Below are positions 31,034 to 39,260 of a stretch of DNA of 39,375 nucleotides, one piece after another. Each line of letters opens with the position of its first letter. The first letter of the stretch is position 1. The stretch comes from a virus. Location of the stretch: positions 1 to 39,375 of IMG/VR virus record IMGVR_UViG_3300005537_000017. One strand, given 5' to 3'. The position numbers and the translations under genes are program-made. The notes beneath the pieces were generated by a model. The model did no database searches and was not told where the DNA came from. It was given only the letters and a program-made list of their open reading frames with translations.

Positions 31034-31125
31034 TATGGGCGATATGGGCGTTATATTTTAATTAGTTATAAAAAAAGATCAGAAAATTTTATATATAAAA
31101 ATAAAAGACGCCCATATCGCCCATA
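31034..31125. repeat. Inverted iterons around an AT-rich core (second origin-like locus)
   Basis: TATGGGCGATATGGGCGT (31034-31051) is perfectly inverted at 31108-31125. Each arm holds two ATGGGCG units nine bases apart. The 56-base centre is almost all A and T. The plan is like the 27.1-27.4 kb palindrome, with different iterons, so it could be a second replication site, a partition-like site, or a control site for the late operon. Confidence 0.6.
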
Positions 31126-31182
31126 GCTTAAAAATCTGTTGAGGAAAAAAGAATCATCACCGTATGCTATAGCGTCGTAACC

Positions 31183-31214
31183 AGCAGATTGGCTAGCAGT
31201 TTACAGCAGTTTGG
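31183..31214. repeat. Three AGCAG-TT repeats, possible terminase recognition site
   Basis: AGCAGATTGG, AGCAGTTTAC and AGCAGTTTGG lie at 31183, 31195 and 31205, upstream of the terminase genes. Small terminase subunits bind short tandem repeats at pac or cos sites, usually next to their own gene. Support is positional only. Confidence 0.35.
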
Positions 31215-31245
31215 ACTCTCGAAGAGATATTACCGGGATTACCTC

Positions 31246-31275
31246 TTGATTTGTCACTGACAAGTATCATAGAAT
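31246..31275 (+). promoter_or_regulatory. Weak promoter candidate for the late operon
   Basis: TTGATT and TAGAAT lie 18 bases apart, with TTGTC and GACAA inverted across the spacer. It points to the terminase genes about 195 bases downstream. A non-sigma70 late promoter cannot be excluded. Confidence 0.35.
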
Positions 31276-31470
31276 ATATCCAACAGGTCATCGTCAGTAA
31301 AGTACCTTGGTGAGTAAAGCCCTTTGCCGCTGTGGTACCGATGACCAAATGCATACAAAAAGTGATTTGTAGAGGACGGTGTCTTCACTTATCACTGACG
31401 GGAGCTCCTTTGGTGCAACGGTAGTTAGTAACCGATATGGTGAACGCTACCGTTTGTGCTGTGTACTACT

Positions 31471-31884
31471 ATGTCAAATCCAACTTCCTACAAACATGAC
31501 TCAGCCACTGTTGAGAAGATTCGACAGCAAGCGATACGTAGAGAAGCCCAGAAGCGTGGTGAGTTGATAGTCGTGGAAGAGCCCTCTCCAGCAGACCTTC
31601 AGAAGGAATTCAAACATACTTGGGCGGATCTCGAAGTTAGATTAAAGAAGCTATGTGACGTTGCAGAGAAGTGCTATATCGAGATTATGGCTAGCTCAAG
31701 CGTCCCCCCTAGACTAGTTGAAGTACTCAACCAAACCGCTGACGGTATTGCTAAGGAAGTAGGTGCTCGCCAGCAGAAGTCTCAAGTAGAACTATCAGGT
31801 AGCGTACAATCGCAAGTCGTGTACGTAGAGTTCCCCTCAGTTGACGAAGAAGTTGAGGACGAAGAAGACGTTGACTCAGACTGA
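31471..31884 (+). CDS. terS: Terminase small subunit (probable)
   Basis: A 137-residue protein beginning MSNPTSYKHDS. The N-terminal part is helical and basic, the middle is a long helix region (KEFKHTWADLEVRLKKLCDV), and the tail is strongly acidic (VDEEVEDEEDVDSD), as in small terminases. It overlaps the large subunit gene. No Shine-Dalgarno site is visible before the ATG. The call comes mainly from position. Confidence 0.6.
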   Translation: MSNPTSYKHDSATVEKIRQQAIRREAQKRGELIVVEEPSPADLQKEFKHTWADLEVRLKKLCDVAEKCYIEIMASSSVPPRLVEVLNQTADGIAKEVGARQQKSQVELSGSVQSQVVYVEFPSVDEEVEDEEDVDSD

Positions 31885-33289
31885 AGTACGCATTCGACCT
31901 CATAAAGGTCCGCAGACAAAGTTCTTACAAACGAGAGCGGAGATCTGTGTGTATGGCGGGAGTGCCGGTTCGGGTAAGAGTTACGGAGTACTATTAGAGG
32001 CAGCGAGACATGCCTGCTTGCAACCTGTGAGAGGTTTCCAAGCCGTTGCGTTTAGACAGTCGTTCCCTCAGATTACACAAGAGGGTGGACTGTGGTCTAC
32101 ATCATTGCAGTTGTATCCGATGTTGGGTGGTATACCGAGATTCTCCGACTTGAAGTGGTTGTGGCCTCAGTACGATACGTCGATAAGATTTAGTTACCTC
32201 AATCACGTAGACGATGTGCTGAAGTGGCAAGGTAGTCAGATTACGTTGATCATCTTCGACGAACTCACCCACTTTAGTCAACAGCAGTTCTTCTACATGC
32301 TCTCCCGCAACCGTAGCACATGTGGCGTCCAACCATATGTGAGAGCTACAACGAATCCTGACGCTGACAGTTGGGTGAAGGACTTCCTCTACTTATGGGT
32401 GGATGAGACCTGTCCACACGAAGACAAGGCGAAGAGTGGTGAGATACGTTGGTTCATACGAGAGGGCGGTAACATTGAGTGGCTACCAAGAGGAGAGAGG
32501 CATCCAGATGCTAAGAGCGTTACGTTCATTGCAGCTAGCATTTATGATAACCCGACTCTGCTACAAGCTGATCCAAACTATCTTAAGAACCTTAAAGCAC
32601 TTGATGATGTCGAACGACGTCGTTTACTACATGGAGATTGGTCCGTACGCCCATCCGGTATTGTGTACCAGAGAGAATGGTTTAGGGTGGTACATACTAT
32701 AGATGAGTTTGAGTTCGTACGTAAAGCACGGTGGTGGGATTTAGCTGCCACTGAAGAGACTGGGGCTAACGATCCTGACTATACCGCTGGTGTGCTGGTA
32801 GGGAAAACAAAAGACAACCACTACGTCGTACTTGACGTGTGTAGGTTACGCGGTTCTCCGAGACAGGTCGAGACGATGATAGCGAAGAAGGCAGCTGAGG
32901 ATGGCAAGGACGTCTCGATCTATATGGAACAAGAGCCCGGTAGTGGAGGGATCAATACTATCGACCACTATAGACGCAACGTATTGCAGGGGTATACGTT
33001 CCGAGGTATTGCACCTCACACATCGAAGGTGGAGAGATCCCGCCCTGTGTCATCACAATGTGAAGGCGGGAACGTGACCCTAGTGAAAGCGCACTGGAAT
33101 GACACCTTTTTGAATGAGTTGGTAGCCTTCCCCTCTAGTGGAGTACATAAAGACCAAGTGGATGCGTTCAATGGAGTCATGGGGCAGTTGTTCGAAGCTG
33201 ACATTGACGAACACTTGAGAGCACTCAAGAGCAGATTGGAGGTGAGAGAGCAACATGGCAAGACGCGTACGCCGGCAACAATCCTCTGA
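31841..33289 (+). CDS. terL: Terminase large subunit
   Basis: A packaging motor and nuclease of up to 482 residues. Walker A is GGSAGSGKS (about 39-47), Walker B is LIIFDELTHF, followed by the coupling motif ATTNPD. The C-terminal nuclease domain has WWDLAATEE (first metal Asp), the EQEPGSGG segment, and HKDQVDAFNG (late Asp pair), as in Terminase_6C families. The start is unsure: in-frame TTG codons at 31841, 31853 and 31871 all precede a conserved-looking region, and the last overlaps terS least. It drives DNA into the prohead through the portal. Confidence 0.92.
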   Translation: MTKKLRTKKTLTQTEVRIRPHKGPQTKFLQTRAEICVYGGSAGSGKSYGVLLEAARHACLQPVRGFQAVAFRQSFPQITQEGGLWSTSLQLYPMLGGIPRFSDLKWLWPQYDTSIRFSYLNHVDDVLKWQGSQITLIIFDELTHFSQQQFFYMLSRNRSTCGVQPYVRATTNPDADSWVKDFLYLWVDETCPHEDKAKSGEIRWFIREGGNIEWLPRGERHPDAKSVTFIAASIYDNPTLLQADPNYLKNLKALDDVERRRLLHGDWSVRPSGIVYQREWFRVVHTIDEFEFVRKARWWDLAATEETGANDPDYTAGVLVGKTKDNHYVVLDVCRLRGSPRQVETMIAKKAAEDGKDVSIYMEQEPGSGGINTIDHYRRNVLQGYTFRGIAPHTSKVERSRPVSSQCEGGNVTLVKAHWNDTFLNELVAFPSSGVHKDQVDAFNGVMGQLFEADIDEHLRALKSRLEVREQHGKTRTPATIL

Positions 33290-35165
33290 TCGTACAGACC
33301 TCCGTTCGATAGTTCGAGAAGAACTCGCACGTATGGGTATGAGTCCAGGTAAGATCAACCAGGGTCAAACTATTCTGCCAAGTGCTACGTACGATGCTAA
33401 GCAGTTAGGTGGTAGCAAGGCTAGAGCGACCAAGATTATGAAGGCGTTACCTCAAAGCGGCAACCTTGCTGCATCACCGGCCAACAACTTCGTACCAGCC
33501 GACATCTCGATTATGGAGGCAATGTATCAGGCATTGGCTCCTCAAGATGCTGATACCGCTACTCCGCTGTATTCTCCTGGTGTACCACTCCTACCGATTC
33601 CTGGTATTACTCCACCAACCGGTCCTAGACAGTTCTCCATCAAAGTTGGTGGGAACATATCCTCTGTGCCAAGAGGAGATAGAGAGTTCTCGTTCTCAGA
33701 CCTCAGGGCGATAGCACGTTCGTATGACGGTATGCAGATTTGCATACAAGTCTGGTTAGACTACGTTGGGAAACTATCTCTGCATATTGAACCTCGGTCT
33801 GAACTCATCGGTGAGGATATGGACGTGTCCGTCTTCGATGCCGACATTGCGAAGTACTCTGCGTTCTTCGAGTATCCTGATAAAGTACATTGTCTACGTG
33901 ATTGGTTGCAGATTGCCGTACGTGAGACTTTGGAGATCGATGCTCTGGCTATCTATCTACGCCCTACAGAGTCAGGAGACTTGTACGCAATCGAGATTCT
34001 AGATGGCTCTACTATCAAGCCATTGATGGATGATAGGGGTCGTAGACCTGAGTCACCTTACCCTGCCTACGCTCAGTACCTTTGGGGTGGTGTTCCTGCT
34101 GCTTGGTTGACGTCTGACGAGATACTCTACTTGATAGAGTCGGAGAGGACGGATGACCTATTTGGTACGTCTCGCATTGAGAAAGTTATTCTGAGGGCAA
34201 ATCAAGCACTACGCAAACAATCCAAAGATTTGTTAAGGTTTACTGAAGGCACTGTCCCAGCCGGTATGATCGAGGTTCCTTCCGACTCACCTTGGACTCA
34301 GGACCAGTTGGAGGAGTTCGAAGTTAACCTGAATGCACTTATGGCTGGTAATGATCAAGCAAGAGCAAGATTAAAGGTACTGCCTAAAGGATTTACATAC
34401 ACTCAAACCGACGACCCTGCTATTCAGGACGAGTTTGATACGTTCTTGCTCAACACAACTGTGTCAGCCTTCGGTCTCACTATGGCAGAGTTAGGTTTTA
34501 CTGAGAACGTAAACAAAAGTAGTGGGGATTCTCAGGAGAACGTAGTCTATAGACGAACTATGAGGCCTCTCATCTCACGATACGAGGACTTGCTTACACT
34601 GGTACTCCGTAAGTGTTTCCACGAGGAACGGTTCGTTGTTAAGTTCAAAGGGTTCGAGGAGACTGAAGACTTTCAAGCACAGGTAACTGCGTACCAAGCA
34701 CTCGTTGCAGCTGGTATCCAGTCCCCAACTCAGGCAGCCAAGGCACTAAAGTTACCTGTCTACGAAGACTTAGACGTACCACCATTTGTAATGACTACCG
34801 GTGGACCGTTCGTTATCTCTGACTTAGCTAACGAAGAGTTGAGGAGTGCTCAAGTCAAGTCGCAGATTCAAGGATTAACCCAACCTCCACCTACTACGCC
34901 ACCAAAGGATACTCCTGATACTCCTACGGAGAATGAACCCAAGCCCACCACAGACAAAGCGACTAGAGCAGAATACCGCAGGTGGAGGGATGCTGTCTTG
35001 CATGACGTAAAACGCAATAAACCTGTGAGGACGTTCAAGTCTGAACTTATACCGCAAGAGACGTTGCAGACGATGCAAGCGCAACTACAACGCTGTGCCA
35101 CTCCAGAACAAGTGACTACGTTGTTCAATGCCTGGCATGGCAGCAAGCTAGGAGTGAGAGATTAA
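33255..35165 (+). CDS. Portal protein
   Basis: A 636-residue HK97-type portal. Signature parts include the wing and stem pattern VPAGMIEVPSDSPWTQDQLE, TVSAFGLTMAELGFTENV, and NVVYRRTMRPLISRYEDLL. The N-terminal about 80 residues are basic and unusual for the family (ARRVRRQQSSDR). The C-terminal about 90 residues add a Pro/Thr-rich linker and a basic helical tail (TRAEYRRWRDAVLHDVKRNK). ATG follows GGAGGTGA inside the end of terL. The portal forms the DNA channel at one vertex. Confidence 0.88.
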   Translation: MARRVRRQQSSDRTDLRSIVREELARMGMSPGKINQGQTILPSATYDAKQLGGSKARATKIMKALPQSGNLAASPANNFVPADISIMEAMYQALAPQDADTATPLYSPGVPLLPIPGITPPTGPRQFSIKVGGNISSVPRGDREFSFSDLRAIARSYDGMQICIQVWLDYVGKLSLHIEPRSELIGEDMDVSVFDADIAKYSAFFEYPDKVHCLRDWLQIAVRETLEIDALAIYLRPTESGDLYAIEILDGSTIKPLMDDRGRRPESPYPAYAQYLWGGVPAAWLTSDEILYLIESERTDDLFGTSRIEKVILRANQALRKQSKDLLRFTEGTVPAGMIEVPSDSPWTQDQLEEFEVNLNALMAGNDQARARLKVLPKGFTYTQTDDPAIQDEFDTFLLNTTVSAFGLTMAELGFTENVNKSSGDSQENVVYRRTMRPLISRYEDLLTLVLRKCFHEERFVVKFKGFEETEDFQAQVTAYQALVAAGIQSPTQAAKALKLPVYEDLDVPPFVMTTGGPFVISDLANEELRSAQVKSQIQGLTQPPPTTPPKDTPDTPTENEPKPTTDKATRAEYRRWRDAVLHDVKRNKPVRTFKSELIPQETLQTMQAQLQRCATPEQVTTLFNAWHGSKLGVRD

Positions 35166-36613
35166 TGGCAGATTGGAGTACTAAGGAGTCCAGAGAGAAC
35201 CATCGCAAGAAAGGTGGTTACTTTGCTGGCCCTGACGACACCTTTCCATTGACTGATGCCTCCGATGTGTCAGATGCTTGGGGTCTTGCAGGCCATGCAG
35301 CGAATCCTGATCAAGTCAGACGCAACATCATCAGGTGGGCAAAGAGCAATGGACATACAGACGCCCTTCCAGATACAGCAACTGAGTGGGCAAAGGAGCA
35401 TGATGTGGAACTAGCAAACCAACCTGAGTTGGTCAGGAGCGTTCCAACTTCGCTGTCGATTCCGATGGATATCATCAGAGTCGATGCAGAGAGGCGTGAG
35501 GTGGTAGCACGTGCTACTTCAACATCTAAGGATAGTTACAAGACCGCATTCGACTACAAAGGGAGTAAAGAAGCCTTTGCGAAGTGGCGAGGTAACATCC
35601 GAGAGATGCACGACCCTCACAAGGCTGTTGGAAGAGCCTTCGACGTTATCCCACGAGACGACGAAGAGGCTATTGACCTTGTGATTCGTATCAGTAAAGG
35701 TGCTGAGGATACTTGGCAGAAAGTACTTGACGGTACACTGGCAGGAGCATCCATCGGTGCTAGAAATGCTGAGTACGAAGAGCGTATAGTGGATGGCGAA
35801 AAGATCCCAGTCTACACTAGATACGACCTGGTAGAGGTCTCTCTCGTAGACAACCCCTCCAACCCAGACTGCAATATAGCTGTGATTAGGTCTAATGGGG
35901 ATCAACTCGAAACCACTGATGTAGTAGACCAAGAAGAAGTAGCAGAGGTAACTGACACTGAACAGGTTGATGAATCAAGAGCTGGGAAAACTATCAGTGC
36001 TGCAACCGCGACTAAGATGCACCAGACAGCTATCCATGCTATTCAGGCAGCGAAGGCTGCTCACGATATGTGTGGATGTCCTACATGCAAATCTGTATCT
36101 ATGGTAATGGACCCGGATCAAGACGGTGACATCGACATTATTCCAGAACTAGACACTGATGGTGACGGTGGAGGTAAGGTCAATGGACTCTCTTCCGTCA
36201 TGTCTTCCATACAACCAGAGCTAGTGCGTATGGTAGGTGAGACTGTGGGTGAGTCATTTAGCGCTACGGTTCGCCGTCTCAATACTATCGCCGCACGGTT
36301 AGCTCAAGTAGACAACGCTGACCTTACACGGAGACTGGTAGCAGTAGAGGATTTGAAGGGAGAGGTTCAAGAAGTACGCTCTGTTCTGGCAGAGGTACGA
36401 GAGTTGACCACTCGCATTGCAAATCGACCTGCAACTGGAGGCCCTGTAGTAAGCACAGGTGGCATTCAACGTACTGCTCCAACTGTAAACGTTGCTGAGT
36501 TAGCTGCGGACATAGTTACGACTATGATCCAGTCCGGCATCATAACAGGGAGAGAGCAGCAGATCAAGGCTAATATGCTGGTGCAACAACTAGCACAAGG
36601 AGCAACATCATAA
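35165..36613 (+). CDS. Head maturation protease fused to scaffold
   Basis: A 482-residue protein. Residues 1-90 hold a DUF-like N-terminal domain (AWGLAGHAANPDQVRRNI). About 95-240 is an S78/XkdF-type protease: His in REMHDPHKAVG (149 or 152) and Ser in LAGASIGAR (about 196). The C-terminal part (about 265-480) includes a CGCPTC motif, a Ca-binding-like loop (DPDQDGDID, DTDGDGGG at about 316-337) and coiled coils typical of a scaffold (RLVAVEDLKGEVQEVRSVLA). It should trim scaffold and capsid after assembly. ATG overlaps the portal stop. Confidence 0.75.
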   Translation: MADWSTKESRENHRKKGGYFAGPDDTFPLTDASDVSDAWGLAGHAANPDQVRRNIIRWAKSNGHTDALPDTATEWAKEHDVELANQPELVRSVPTSLSIPMDIIRVDAERREVVARATSTSKDSYKTAFDYKGSKEAFAKWRGNIREMHDPHKAVGRAFDVIPRDDEEAIDLVIRISKGAEDTWQKVLDGTLAGASIGARNAEYEERIVDGEKIPVYTRYDLVEVSLVDNPSNPDCNIAVIRSNGDQLETTDVVDQEEVAEVTDTEQVDESRAGKTISAATATKMHQTAIHAIQAAKAAHDMCGCPTCKSVSMVMDPDQDGDIDIIPELDTDGDGGGKVNGLSSVMSSIQPELVRMVGETVGESFSATVRRLNTIAARLAQVDNADLTRRLVAVEDLKGEVQEVRSVLAEVRELTTRIANRPATGGPVVSTGGIQRTAPTVNVAELAADIVTTMIQSGIITGREQQIKANMLVQQLAQGATS

Positions 36614-38284
36614 ATGTCGCAAGAATATGAAGAGCGCCTTGCGAAACTCGAACAGGACCTTGCGGAGAGCAAGAACAAGCCCGACTACGTCGTTTCTCCC
36701 AAGTATGGTGTTCCTGTCGATGAACAGACGCTAAATAAATACAAGTCCGGCCACATACTACAGACTCCAGAAATTGTTAGGAGTGCTGGGGCTGTGAGTC
36801 GAGATCAACTCGGTAGTCTACTAAACAAACTGAATGCTGAGACGGTTGCTAATACTCAGGCAAGTATTCAACGTGCTATCAGTACGTCAACTGGCTTCAC
36901 ACCTTACGTCCTTGAGACACCATCGATTCGTATCTATCCAACTGAAGCTCCCTTCACTCAGTTGATTCCACGAGTCGTTGGTAGGGGTACTGACATCGAG
37001 CACTGGAAATCAGTGCTCTCCATCTTCTTCTACAACTCCATCAATAGTGGTCCTTTCGGACAGACTAACTGGGGTAGTACGACAGATGGTGGTACTACAC
37101 TGAACACATTCGCCTACAACGTTCAGTCGTACCAGACAACCTACCAGACGATCTTCCAACCACAGACCCAAACCTTTCAGAGCCAGTGGAGATCACGTGC
37201 TCTTGAGGGTGATCTGATGGCTCGTGCGAAGATGGATACTCTCTACGCACTGAAGCTCCAGGAAGAGAACTGGCTGCTTAACGCAGCGACACAGTTGTTT
37301 ACTCCTCCTCCGCCTGTGCTAGTTGGGAATGCGACTGGTGGTAACCTAGCTGCGGGTACATTCTATGTGTGCTACACAGCAACAAACGGTGCAGGTGAGT
37401 CTACACCTTCATCCATTGTACCTGTTGTGGTTGGAGGTTCTGGTTCTGGGTCAGTCACTATGACCTTCTTCACACAGCCACAGGCAACCGGTTACAAGTT
37501 CTATATGGGTACTGCGTCTAACGCACTACACGTAATGGTTGCCGCAGACTTCTCACCTTCAGGTATTCCGGTTCAGCCTGTTGACTACATTGGTACGGGT
37601 ATCGTTACTGCTACGATCGTAACTGCACCAACAACCGGTGCTGCACAGCCAAGTAGCAATACTGCTACGATCTCTGGCCAGTTCGACGGAGCGCTCTCGC
37701 TCTGTTACAAAAACCCGAACGGCCTAACAGCTCCCTCGGTAGGAGAGCAAGGCATGACCAGTGTGATTGTTCAACCAGCAGCTTCGACTGGGTTACTGGC
37801 GCTACAGGACTTCAACCATCTATTCCGCGTAATGTACAGCCAGGCAAGAGCAAATCCTTCACACTTGTTTGTGTCACCGATCGAGTCAGAGACACTGGCA
37901 ACTCTGTTGGGTACGTCTTCGAACTACCGCTTTGTGACAGAGCCAACCGAACCTAATCTGTCGAACTTGGTAGTTGGTACCAACGTGAGCAAGGTACTGA
38001 ACCCAGTCACTAACACTTATGTGCAGGTGGTAACCGTTCCTTATCTGCCTCAGGGTACTATCATAGCAGGTAGCTTCAGTGTCCCATTCCCACTACCTTC
38101 TGGTGTCAGTGATCCTCCGTTTAGGGTGATGGTTAACCAAGACTACACGTATGCGGAGTATCCTCCAACTATTGCTAACCCACAGCAATGGGGTTGGGCG
38201 TACCTAGTTGACGAGTGCCTTGTGAATCAGTGGCAGGGTGGATGGGGTCTGATCAACGGTATTGTGCCTCCAACAGGATACTAA
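36614..38284 (+). CDS. Major capsid protein with Ig-like insertion
   Basis: A 556-residue HK97-fold capsid protein. The N-terminal coiled part (EERLAKLEQDLAESKNK) may be the delta domain cut off by the protease. Core segments are QLIPRVVGRGTDIEHWKSVL, and DFNHLFRVMYSQARANPSHLF. Residues about 231-348 form an inserted fibronectin/Ig-like domain (AGTFYVCYTATNGAGESTPS), which would project from the capsid surface. The C-terminus is the expected strand-rich part. Position directly after the protease agrees. Confidence 0.85.
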   Translation: MSQEYEERLAKLEQDLAESKNKPDYVVSPKYGVPVDEQTLNKYKSGHILQTPEIVRSAGAVSRDQLGSLLNKLNAETVANTQASIQRAISTSTGFTPYVLETPSIRIYPTEAPFTQLIPRVVGRGTDIEHWKSVLSIFFYNSINSGPFGQTNWGSTTDGGTTLNTFAYNVQSYQTTYQTIFQPQTQTFQSQWRSRALEGDLMARAKMDTLYALKLQEENWLLNAATQLFTPPPPVLVGNATGGNLAAGTFYVCYTATNGAGESTPSSIVPVVVGGSGSGSVTMTFFTQPQATGYKFYMGTASNALHVMVAADFSPSGIPVQPVDYIGTGIVTATIVTAPTTGAAQPSSNTATISGQFDGALSLCYKNPNGLTAPSVGEQGMTSVIVQPAASTGLLALQDFNHLFRVMYSQARANPSHLFVSPIESETLATLLGTSSNYRFVTEPTEPNLSNLVVGTNVSKVLNPVTNTYVQVVTVPYLPQGTIIAGSFSVPFPLPSGVSDPPFRVMVNQDYTYAEYPPTIANPQQWGWAYLVDECLVNQWQGGWGLINGIVPPTGY

Positions 38285-38291
38285 GTAGGTG

Positions 38292-38321
38292 ATAGAGGAG
38301 AGGGTTAGTCCTCTCCTCTAT
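38292..38321. repeat. Perfect 12-bp hairpin after the capsid gene
   Basis: ATAGAGGAGAGG and CCTCTCCTCTAT pair around the loop GTTAGT just after the capsid stop and overlapping the region before the next ribosome-binding site. There is no T-run, so it is more likely to stabilise capsid mRNA or tune the next gene than to terminate. Confidence 0.65.
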
Positions 38322-38331
38322 GGAGGAAACT

Positions 38332-38682
38332 ATGCCAAACCAAACAACAAAGCTGACTAAGGTCGTATCCACAGCTCCTCCTGATCCACCGGCTGTACCT
38401 AAGAATGCCATTGAGTTGCAGGAACAAACTCAAGAGAACCTGTTCGACGACCAGTATCCGGTACAGATCACGGTAGATACGGAAATAGTCTACCATGTGA
38501 CTTTGCCGTACGGAGTGCTGAAGGCTATCCTCGACCCAACTGTGCCAGATGCGTTCATATTACTCAGGAACGTTACTCAGACTGGTCCTCACATTATGGC
38601 TCACGGGAAGTATAGATATGTACATACTAGCTGTATCCGCGAGATAACGTTCGACAAAGATCTACCGGGGGTGAAGCTATGA
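38332..38682 (+). CDS. Hypothetical head protein
   Basis: A 116-residue protein. I choose the ATG (MPNQTTKLTK) with GGAGG six bases upstream; an earlier ATG four codons up lies in the hairpin. Its first 35 residues are Pro/Thr/Gln-rich, then a strand-rich domain follows (QITVDTEIVYHVTLPYGVLK). It overlaps the next gene as ATGA. It may be a head completion or decoration protein; no family is recognised. Confidence 0.5.
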   Translation: MPNQTTKLTKVVSTAPPDPPAVPKNAIELQEQTQENLFDDQYPVQITVDTEIVYHVTLPYGVLKAILDPTVPDAFILLRNVTQTGPHIMAHGKYRYVHTSCIREITFDKDLPGVKL

Positions 38683-39260
38683 GCATTCCTCAACAACAAG
38701 TACCAGCCGTTTCGCTCCTAGCGCAGCCTATATTCCTGGTAGACTCGAACGGTAACCCACTGTCCCTATCGACTGTGGCGAGTAACGTTAATCTCAACCA
38801 AGTAGGTGGAAGCGCCTTTGCTACTGGCCAGCAGACTATGGCTAATAGCATCGGAGTAGCTCTAGCGAGTGATCAAGCATCTATTCCGGTTACGTCACTG
38901 ACAGCAGACCTTACTGTGGTGGCTGCTGGTAGTCATACAACAACTCAGACTCAATCAGATCAGACTAACGTTAATGCTAGAGGGTTGAGAGTCGTACTAG
39001 ACATGACCGATGTGACTGCGAGCCCGTCAGTTACGCTGGAGATCGATGCTAAAGACGTAGCGAGTGGCAAGTACGTCTCACTGCTAACTGGGAGCGCAGT
39101 AGTGACTGTCAGTACTAATGTGTACTTGATCCATCCAAGTCTGACTGCTGCTGCTAACTCCATTGCTCAGAACATTCTGCCGAGGACGTGGAGAATCAAA
39201 GCTACCGCTAACAACTCAAATGCCGGTGTTTACAGTGTCGGTGCGTCGTACCTGCTGTAG
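38679..39260 (+). CDS. Putative capsid decoration/Ig-like protein
   Basis: A 193-residue Ser/Thr/Ala-rich protein. The N-terminal part contains FATGQQTMANSIGVALASDQASIPV, split here to GVALASDQASIPV, a motif common in phage beta-rich virion proteins; the C-terminal about 120 residues form a beta-sandwich (RGLRVVLDMTDVTASPSVTL). The stop is five bases into the terminal repeat. Its place between the capsid and connector genes on the circle fits a surface decoration role. Confidence 0.5.
   Translation: MSIPQQQVPAVSLLAQPIFLVDSNGNPLSLSTVASNVNLNQVGGSAFATGQQTMANSIGVALASDQASIPVTSLTADLTVVAAGSHTTTQTQSDQTNVNARGLRVVLDMTDVTASPSVTLEIDAKDVASGKYVSLLTGSAVVTVSTNVYLIHPSLTAAANSIAQNILPRTWRIKATANNSNAGVYSVGASYLL

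Larger units (their letters stand above)
30966..31470. other. Gene-free region between lysogeny and packaging genes
   Basis: About 505 bases with no gene. The left part holds a long inverted repeat around an AT-rich core; the middle holds three AGCAG-TT repeats and a weak promoter; the right part holds AACGGTAG (31417-31424) with CTACCGTT (31447-31454). A late promoter and the packaging start site are expected here, just ahead of terminase. Confidence 0.55.

Noticed and set aside
30880-31065. 61-codon open frame after the His-rich gene
   Set aside because: It overlaps the His-rich gene in another frame, runs into AT-rich repeats and has no ribosome-binding site.
31397-31470. tRNA-like look (GGTGCAACGGTAG) upstream of terS
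   Set aside because: No T arm, no closing acceptor stem and no anticodon arm could be built; only a short inverted repeat remains.
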